A DNA stretch of 45,194 nucleotides, taken from the NCBI GenBank assembly GCA_030041005.1, contig JASHOR010000141.1, positions 1-45,194 of the forward strand, in the 5' to 3' direction. How positions within the stretch are numbered: position 1 is the first letter of the stretch; every line of letters begins with the position of its first letter. Of the stretch, positions 39,891-45,194 are shown one piece after another. The translations under genes were made by a program, and so were the position numbers. Source of the DNA: Xanthobacteraceae bacterium (GTDB lineage: Bacteria; Pseudomonadota; Alphaproteobacteria; Rhizobiales; Xanthobacteraceae). The notes beneath the pieces are model-generated. The model had not been told where the DNA came from and made no database searches. It saw nothing but the letters and a program-made list of their open reading frames with translations.

Positions 39891-42182
39891 ATGACGACAA
39901 AACAATTAGGCGGCGGCCAAATCGGTCGCTCGGTGCCCCGTCTTGAAGCCCGCGAAAAAGTCGCCGGCCGTGCCGAGTACACGCATCTGATGCGAATTCC
40001 GGGCATGCTGCATGGAAAGATCTTTCGCAGCACGGTGGCGCACGGCCGTATCAAATCGATCGACGCAAGCGTGGCGCGACGGATGCCGGGCGTATTTCAA
40101 GTCGTCACCGCCGAAGACGTCGTCAAAGTGATTCCAAATCCCTATTACGGTCCCGCCTTCCACGATCAGCCGATCCTGGCGATGGAGAAGGCGCGTTTTG
40201 TCGGCGAGCCGGTAGCGGTGGTCCTGGCGGCCGATCCGCACGTCGCCGACGCCGCGACGCAAGCCATCGTCGCCGAATATGAGGAGCTGCCGCCGGTCCT
40301 TGACGAGGTCGAGGCGATGACCGCTTCGTCCTATGTGCACGAGGAGCTGAAGCCTGCCGGCACCTTTGCCGATCTCAAGCATCTCAAGGGACAGAAAAAC
40401 ACCAATCTCGCGCTCAACGCCAGATTGCGGCGCGGCGACGTGGACCGGGCGTTCGCAGAGGCGGCGCGCGTATTCGAGCACGAATTCCGCACCCAGAAAT
40501 GCCTGCACGTCCCCTTTGAGCCGTTCGCCGCGATCGCGGATGCGAAGGCAGACAGCATCACGATCTACACCGGGTCGCAGGGCCCCTCGTTCGTGCGCGC
40601 CGAAATTGCCCGCCTGCTCGGCTGGCCCGAGAACCGCGTACGCATCAAGGTGCCTTATCTCGGCGGCGGGTTTGGCGGCAAGCTCTACATCAAGCTTGAG
40701 GCGCTGGTCGCCGCCTGTTCGCTTGTCGCCCGCCGCCCGGTGAAGATTGCGCTGACCATGGAAGAGCAGTTTTATCAGATCACCAAACATCCGGCGACGG
40801 TGCGCATCAAGAGCGGAGTCGACAACAGCGGCCGCATCACCGCGCGCAAATGCGAGGTGTTTTGGAACGGCGGCGCCTACGCGGATATCGGCCCGCGCGT
40901 CACGCATAAATCCGGATTCACCGCCGGCGGCCCGTACGACATCGACAACGTGTGGATCGACTCCTACGCGATGTACACGAACATGACGCCGGCCGGCGCA
41001 TTGCGCGGCTTCGGCATGCCGCAGCTCACTTTCGCGTACGAAAGCCACACCGACATGGTGGCACGCGCGCTCAACATTGATCCACTCGAGTTCCGCCGCA
41101 AGAACGTGCTGCGCAACGGACGGCCGCAAGCAACCGGCACGATTCTCAAGGACACGGCGCTCGAAGCTGTTCTTGAGCACGTCGCCGACCGGATGCGCTG
41201 GTCGAAAAAATTCGATCGCGGCAGCGGCACCCTCAAGCGCGGCCGCGGCATTGCTCTTGCGCTCAAAGCGTGCGTCTCGCCTACCACCTCCGTCGCCATC
41301 GTCAATGTCAACGCCGACGGCAGTCCGACGCTTTATATCTCCACTGTCGACATGGGACAGGGGTCGGACACAGGAATGGCACAGATCGTCGGCGAGGTCC
41401 TGAACGTGCCGGCGGAATCCGTCAGGGTCATCGCGCGCGATACTGACGTGACACCCTACGACATGGGCACGCTTGGCTCGCGCTCGCTGTTCCACATGGG
41501 TCATGCCGTGCGGTTGGCCGCCGAAGACGCGCGGCAGAAAATCGAGGCGTTGCGGCGCGAAGTCGGCGAGCCGGAGGGCAGCAATACTCCGATCTCCGGC
41601 CTGTTCGTCAAGAAATACGGCATGAAGGCCGGCAACATCGTCGGCAGCGGCAGTTACCGCCCCGAGCACGTCGAACCGGACCATGACACCGGACTTTCAC
41701 CGCAGATCACGCCGTTCTGGATGGTCGCCGCCGCCGGCACCGAGATCGAGGTCGACACCGAAACCGGGCGGGTGCGCATCCTGAAGCTGATCAATGCCGT
41801 GGACTGCGGCACCAAGGTCAATCCGCGCATCGTCGAGACGCAGATTTCGGGCGCCGCCCTGATGCAGCTCGGTTTCACCATGTCAGAGAAGATGAATTAC
41901 GACGGCGGCCAGGTGACCAACGCCTCGCTTGCCGACTACAAGATCACCGGCATTGGTGATTTGCCGGGAGTGATGATCAACGAGGCGATCGACGCTTTTC
42001 AGCACAACGCGCCGTTCGGCGCCAAAGGCGTCGGCGAGTCCTCGACGATGCCGGTGTCGCCGGCGATCGCCAACGCGCTGGACGACGCGGTTGGCGTACG
42101 GTTGACCGAATTGCCGCTCACCGCCGAGGCGGTATTCCGTGCACTACGCGCGAAAGAAGGCCGGGCGCTCGCCGACGCATGA
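39891..42182 (+). CDS. Molybdenum hydroxylase large subunit (xanthine dehydrogenase family)
   Basis: 763 residues with the two-part molybdopterin-binding architecture: an a/b hammerhead domain at about 15-130 (REKVAGRAEYTHLMRIPGM) and MoCo domains from about 145. Visible motifs are the glycine-rich LGGGFGGKLYIKLEA, the GALRGFGMPQ loop, STVDMGQGSDTGMAQI and the catalytic glutamate in KGVGESS. It has xanthine dehydrogenase-like rather than CO dehydrogenase-like active-site loops (no AYRGAGR). Such subunits hydroxylate N-heterocycles, aldehydes or aromatic CoA esters and normally need [2Fe-2S] and FAD subunits, which are not adjacent. AGGAG lies 11 bases before the ATG at 39891. An AAHS-like MFS transporter follows on the same strand. 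Confidence 0.92.
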   Translation: MTTKQLGGGQIGRSVPRLEAREKVAGRAEYTHLMRIPGMLHGKIFRSTVAHGRIKSIDASVARRMPGVFQVVTAEDVVKVIPNPYYGPAFHDQPILAMEKARFVGEPVAVVLAADPHVADAATQAIVAEYEELPPVLDEVEAMTASSYVHEELKPAGTFADLKHLKGQKNTNLALNARLRRGDVDRAFAEAARVFEHEFRTQKCLHVPFEPFAAIADAKADSITIYTGSQGPSFVRAEIARLLGWPENRVRIKVPYLGGGFGGKLYIKLEALVAACSLVARRPVKIALTMEEQFYQITKHPATVRIKSGVDNSGRITARKCEVFWNGGAYADIGPRVTHKSGFTAGGPYDIDNVWIDSYAMYTNMTPAGALRGFGMPQLTFAYESHTDMVARALNIDPLEFRRKNVLRNGRPQATGTILKDTALEAVLEHVADRMRWSKKFDRGSGTLKRGRGIALALKACVSPTTSVAIVNVNADGSPTLYISTVDMGQGSDTGMAQIVGEVLNVPAESVRVIARDTDVTPYDMGTLGSRSLFHMGHAVRLAAEDARQKIEALRREVGEPEGSNTPISGLFVKKYGMKAGNIVGSGSYRPEHVEPDHDTGLSPQITPFWMVAAAGTEIEVDTETGRVRILKLINAVDCGTKVNPRIVETQISGAALMQLGFTMSEKMNYDGGQVTNASLADYKITGIGDLPGVMINEAIDAFQHNAPFGAKGVGESSTMPVSPAIANALDDAVGVRLTELPLTAEAVFRALRAKEGRALADA

Positions 42183-42202
42183 TTGTCATTGCCGCGACGA
42201 AT

Positions 42203-42242
42203 CCCCTTCTCCCCGCGTGCGGCAATGTGCGGGGAGAGGGGG
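42203..42242. repeat. REP-like hairpin downstream of the molybdenum hydroxylase
   Basis: Arms 42203-42216 and 42229-42242 pair with one mismatch (CCCCTTCTCCCCGC with GCGGGGAGAGGGGG). It lies 21 bp past the stop codon. Similar CTCCCCGC...GCGGGGAG repeats are frequent between genes in Rhizobiales. It may also act as a terminator or 3' stabiliser. Confidence 0.75.
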
Positions 42243-42374
42243 GCGTGCACCGAATGACGGGCACTGTCCCACTTCGCGGCCGCAATATCCCTTCCCTTTG
42301 CGTAGTCCCTGCCTTACGCTTTCGGTGCCGCGCTCGACCGGCGCGACAACGATAATCCTGACGGGGTGGGAACG

Positions 42375-43730
42375 ATGGCCGGCGAAACGGAAGTCCAGGT
42401 CTCGCATCTGTTGGACGAGCACGGGCTGGGCTCGTTTCAGATCAACCTCCTTTTCTGGTCGGTTCTGATCGCCCTGATCGACGGTTACGACATCGCCGCG
42501 ATCGCGTTTGCCGCGCCGCATCTGATCCACGATTGGCACATCGCTCCGAAATCGCTGGGCCTGGTGCTCACCGCGAGCAATTTCGGCGTGCTGTTTGGCT
42601 CGCAGATTTTCGGCTGGGTCGGCGATCGCTACGGCCGCAAGACCTCACTGATCGTCTGCAACATTCTGTTCGGCATATTCACCTACTGGGCCGCGTATTC
42701 GACCAACCTCACCGAACTGTTCTGGCTGCGGAGTATCGCCGGGCTCGGCATCGGGGGCGTCATCCCGAACGTGGTGGCGGTCAACGCCGAATCGGCACCG
42801 CGCAACCTGCGCGCAACGCTTGCCATCATTGCCACGGGCCTCGTCCCGATCGGCGGAGCGCTGGCGGGCTTCGCCGCCGCAGCCTTCATTCCGCACTACG
42901 GCTGGACCATCCTGTTCAAGATCGGCGGTGTCGTCCCGATCCTGCTCGCGATTGCCGCGATTTTCGGCCTGTCCGAATCGATCAAATACATGACGCTGCA
43001 TGAGAGTCAGCGGAGCAAGATGGAACACTTGATCGCGGCGATCCGCCCCGATTTCAAGGTGCCGCCCAACGCACGGTTCGTGATCGAGGACGAAAAGCAG
43101 TTCCCCAGTTCGAATCCGCGCTACCTGTTCCACAATGGCCTGCAAGTAATCACGCCGTTGACCTGGTTGGTCTTCATCCTCAACCTGATGGGCTACTTCT
43201 TTCTCATCAGTTGGACGCCAACCGTGCTGGTCGCCGCCGCTCATGCCTCGCAATCGGTCGCCGCCCTTACCGGGGCGGGCCTTCAGGTCGGTGGCACCGT
43301 GGGCGCATTGGTGCTGTGCTGGTGGCTGCAGCGGCAGCGCTTCCTGGCCATCGCCATCCTGTTCCTGGTCGCCATTCCAGTCGTAGCCTCGATCGGTTAT
43401 GCCGGGCTATCGTCGACGACAGCGCTGGTGCTGGTCGCCTTCCTCGCCGGCGCGGTCGTGCTTGGTATCCAGTCCGGCATCAACGTCGTCGGCGCCATGA
43501 TCTATCCGACTTCGCTGCGCGCCAATGGCTCCGGCTGGCAACTCGGTCTCGGCCGCTTCGGCGCCATCCTCGGTCCGCTGCTCGGCACGCTGCTGGTCGG
43601 CCTGCCGATCCAGCACCTGTACCTGTTCGCGGCGATTCCTTTCGCCTTGGGCGCCGTCGTGACCTTCATCATCTACGTGCTCAACAATGCGCGGCTTAAG
43701 GCCAATCCGGAGCTGGCAAAGGCGCAGTAG
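42375..43730 (+). CDS. MFS transporter, aromatic acid:H+ symporter-like
   Basis: 451 residues, 12 predicted helices. The first helix carries the AAHS-type signature around LIDGYDIAAIAFAAPHL (in PcaK, DGYD is needed for transport). The loop 2-3 motif is GWVGDRYGRKTSL, and the fourth-helix region reads RSIAGLGIGGVIPN. This family imports 4-hydroxybenzoate, protocatechuate, benzoate and similar acids with protons. The ATG at 42375 follows a G-rich site; a GTG nine bases upstream is possible. It lies 192 bp after the molybdenum hydroxylase gene with a REP-like hairpin between, so it may have its own promoter. The substrate is inferred only to the level of an organic, probably aromatic, acid. Confidence 0.92.
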   Translation: MAGETEVQVSHLLDEHGLGSFQINLLFWSVLIALIDGYDIAAIAFAAPHLIHDWHIAPKSLGLVLTASNFGVLFGSQIFGWVGDRYGRKTSLIVCNILFGIFTYWAAYSTNLTELFWLRSIAGLGIGGVIPNVVAVNAESAPRNLRATLAIIATGLVPIGGALAGFAAAAFIPHYGWTILFKIGGVVPILLAIAAIFGLSESIKYMTLHESQRSKMEHLIAAIRPDFKVPPNARFVIEDEKQFPSSNPRYLFHNGLQVITPLTWLVFILNLMGYFFLISWTPTVLVAAAHASQSVAALTGAGLQVGGTVGALVLCWWLQRQRFLAIAILFLVAIPVVASIGYAGLSSTTALVLVAFLAGAVVLGIQSGINVVGAMIYPTSLRANGSGWQLGLGRFGAILGPLLGTLLVGLPIQHLYLFAAIPFALGAVVTFIIYVLNNARLKANPELAKAQ

Positions 43731-43899
43731 CGGCGGCTCCCGGTCGGAGCTTGGCGTCCGCCTCGCCTGTGCCGGCCAAAGCGTGCGGCGTCGTGCCGAC
43801 CGTGGATGACGCCTCCCATCCTTCCCGGCTGGTTGCCGGACGTGAGCTCGGTTCAAAAAGGCAAATCTCGCCGCGCTGGGGCTGCGCCGCATGCGCGGT

Positions 43900-44988
43900 T
43901 CAGAACGGCTCGTAGCTGCGCAGCGCCGGAATTACCTTTTCGCCGAACAAGCGGATCGACCGCATCAGGTCGCCCTCCGGCAAATCGGCAAAATTGAACT
44001 CGCCCATGAACACGTTGAACAGGCCTGCTTGTGCGGCATCGCGAATTTTCGCCGCCACGGTCTCGGCTGAGCCGATGAAGACGAGATCGTGCCGGTTCAA
44101 ATAGTCGGCGTTAAAGAGGTTCTGCATGATTTCGGAAGCGCCGGGCTCGCCGCGGCCTATGAACATCCTGGCGTGGGCGTCGGCGCGCTGGGCGAACGTT
44201 TCGCCCGGCTGCGGCGGCGCCAGAAATCCTTCATAGGCGCGGCTCGCCCGAAACAAGGCGGTGTCCATCGCCTGCTTATCGCTCTCGCCGACATAAACCA
44301 CGGTGCAATAGGCGATGTTCGGCTGTTGCGGCCAGCCAGCCCTTTGCCAATCGGCCAGAAACTTGCGATAGCGCGGCGCGGCGTCGGCGCGCGGGTAGAC
44401 GAGGAAATAGCCGGGGCTGATGCCGTTCTTGGCACAGAATTCGAGCGTCTGCGGGTCGCGGCTCATCATCCACAGCGGCGGATGCGGACGCTGCGCCGGG
44501 GGCACCGCAAGGCGCGCATTGTCGGTGTGGAATTCCTGGCCGTGAAAGGAGAACGGCTGGGTGTCGCCGAAGGCTGCGCGCAGATAGTCGACGAATTCCA
44601 GCGTCGGCGATTTTCGTTGCCCGTAATCGAGGCCGAATGGGCGGAAATAATCCGGATTGATGCCGGGCACGAGGCCCAATTCCATGCGTCCCCCCAGCAT
44701 CTGGTCGACGATGGCGATTTCTTCAGCGAGGCGAAGAGGATGATAGAGCGGCACGATGTAACCCATCGGCCCTATCCGCAAACGCTTCGTCCGCGCCCCG
44801 GCGCCGACCGCGTACAGCGAGGGTGACGACATCCAACTCTCGTCCGGGCGGAAATGGTGCTCGACGCAGAATGACTGATCGAAGCCGAGCTGGTCGCACA
44901 ATTCCAGCTCGCGCCACAATTGCTCGTACCGCTGGTGCGGGGTCATGCCGGGCTTGGCCCAGATATGGGAGAAGTGCGCGAACTTCAT
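43900..44988 (-). CDS. LLM-class flavin-dependent oxidoreductase 2
   Basis: 362 residues of the luciferase-like monooxygenase family: MKFAHFSHIWAKPGMTPHQR, FDQSFCVEHHFRPDESWM, LRIGPMGYIVPLYHPLRLAE, MLGGRMELGLVPGINPDYF and VFIGSAETVAAKI. It is not close to the LLM protein at 27886-28959 beyond family motifs. It should use reduced FMN from a separate reductase. The substrate is unknown; the AAHS-like transporter next to it, transcribed convergently, makes an organic acid pathway plausible. The ATG at 44988 begins the family homology. The frame stays open to 45186, but that extension is Arg-rich and unlike the family. The gene upstream lies beyond the window. Confidence 0.9.
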   Translation of the reverse strand: MKFAHFSHIWAKPGMTPHQRYEQLWRELELCDQLGFDQSFCVEHHFRPDESWMSSPSLYAVGAGARTKRLRIGPMGYIVPLYHPLRLAEEIAIVDQMLGGRMELGLVPGINPDYFRPFGLDYGQRKSPTLEFVDYLRAAFGDTQPFSFHGQEFHTDNARLAVPPAQRPHPPLWMMSRDPQTLEFCAKNGISPGYFLVYPRADAAPRYRKFLADWQRAGWPQQPNIAYCTVVYVGESDKQAMDTALFRASRAYEGFLAPPQPGETFAQRADAHARMFIGRGEPGASEIMQNLFNADYLNRHDLVFIGSAETVAAKIRDAAQAGLFNVFMGEFNFADLPEGDLMRSIRLFGEKVIPALRSYEPF

Positions 44989-45194
44989 GGTTTCACTCAG
45001 CAGGCTCGAGCCGCAAATAGCAATGAACGCGGCCATCGGAACAGCCGACGGCGTGCAGAACGTCGGCCTTACACGAAACTTCCGCCATTCCCGTCGCCGC
45101 GGGCGTGACCGCCTCGAGGTTGCTCGATCGGGCCGGAGGGCTCCTCGACGGCCGGGCCGCACATGATTACATGCTCCGGAGCACAATGGGGAAG

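Noticed and set aside
39906-41684. 592-codon open frame antisense to the molybdenum hydroxylase gene
   Set aside because: It lies entirely opposite a gene with clear family motifs; its product is rich in Arg, His, Asp and Gly with no recognisable domain, as expected from high-GC antisense frames.

Overview
The window is high-GC chromosomal DNA, most likely from an alphaproteobacterium of the Rhizobiales (Bradyrhizobium / Rhodopseudomonas / Xanthobacteraceae-like). The evidence is the pair of ethylmalonyl-CoA pathway genes (ccr and ecm), an HpnN-type hopanoid transporter, an HWE-family histidine kinase, TadE/TadG-type genes, an HNH endonuclease of the kind common in this group, and many short palindromic intergenic repeats. 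No rRNA, tRNA, CRISPR array, phage gene or transposase was seen. Species and replicon cannot be fixed from the sequence alone.

Layout. (1) 0-4.1 kb, minus strand: three tandem single-domain MetE-like (YxjG/YxjH-type) methyltransferase paralogues, followed by an SDR cut by the left edge, with REP-like palindromes in the gaps. (2) 4.2-8.3 kb: a cupin protein, a composite palindromic repeat, a benzoylformate-decarboxylase-like ThDP enzyme and crotonyl-CoA carboxylase/reductase. (3) 8.5-16.3 kb: a small membrane protein, two GT87/DUF2029 glycosyltransferases, a PAP2 protein and a GT2-GtrA fusion, with ethylmalonyl-CoA mutase among them. ccr and ecm are 3.2 kb apart but carry the same 11-bp palindrome in their promoter regions. 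(4) 16.4-20.1 kb: a soluble hybrid histidine kinase, glutamyl-Q tRNA(Asp) synthetase, an AlkA-type glycosylase and an overlapping carboxylesterase. (5) 20.1-27.8 kb: two TadE-like genes converging on a TadG-like vWA gene, hpnN, an HWE kinase and an HNH endonuclease. (6) 27.9-33.4 kb: a divergent LLM oxidoreductase / MarR pair with an operator-like palindrome between them, an orphan NMT1-type binding protein, an SDR, a GFA-family protein behind a 26-bp tandem duplication, and a frameshifted SDR. (7) 33.4-45 kb: a UbiD-family decarboxylase, a complete carbohydrate-type ABC importer, a molybdenum hydroxylase large subunit without its small subunits, an AAHS-like MFS transporter and a second LLM oxidoreductase.

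Function. Ccr and Ecm catalyse successive parts of acetyl-CoA assimilation through C4/C5 CoA esters, and their shared promoter palindrome resembles the core published for the PHB-responsive regulator PhaR. The GT2-GtrA protein could supply polyprenyl-phosphate sugars to the two GT87 enzymes for envelope glycosylation. The right third looks like a catabolic neighbourhood for an aromatic or heterocyclic acid (uptake, decarboxylation, hydroxylation, flavin chemistry); the substrate cannot be read from the sequence. A composite two-hairpin repeat bounded by CTAG occurs at 4917-5084 and 10089-10326, with a hybrid remnant at 29757-29813. At both full copies the repeat begins inside the TAG stop codon of the upstream gene.
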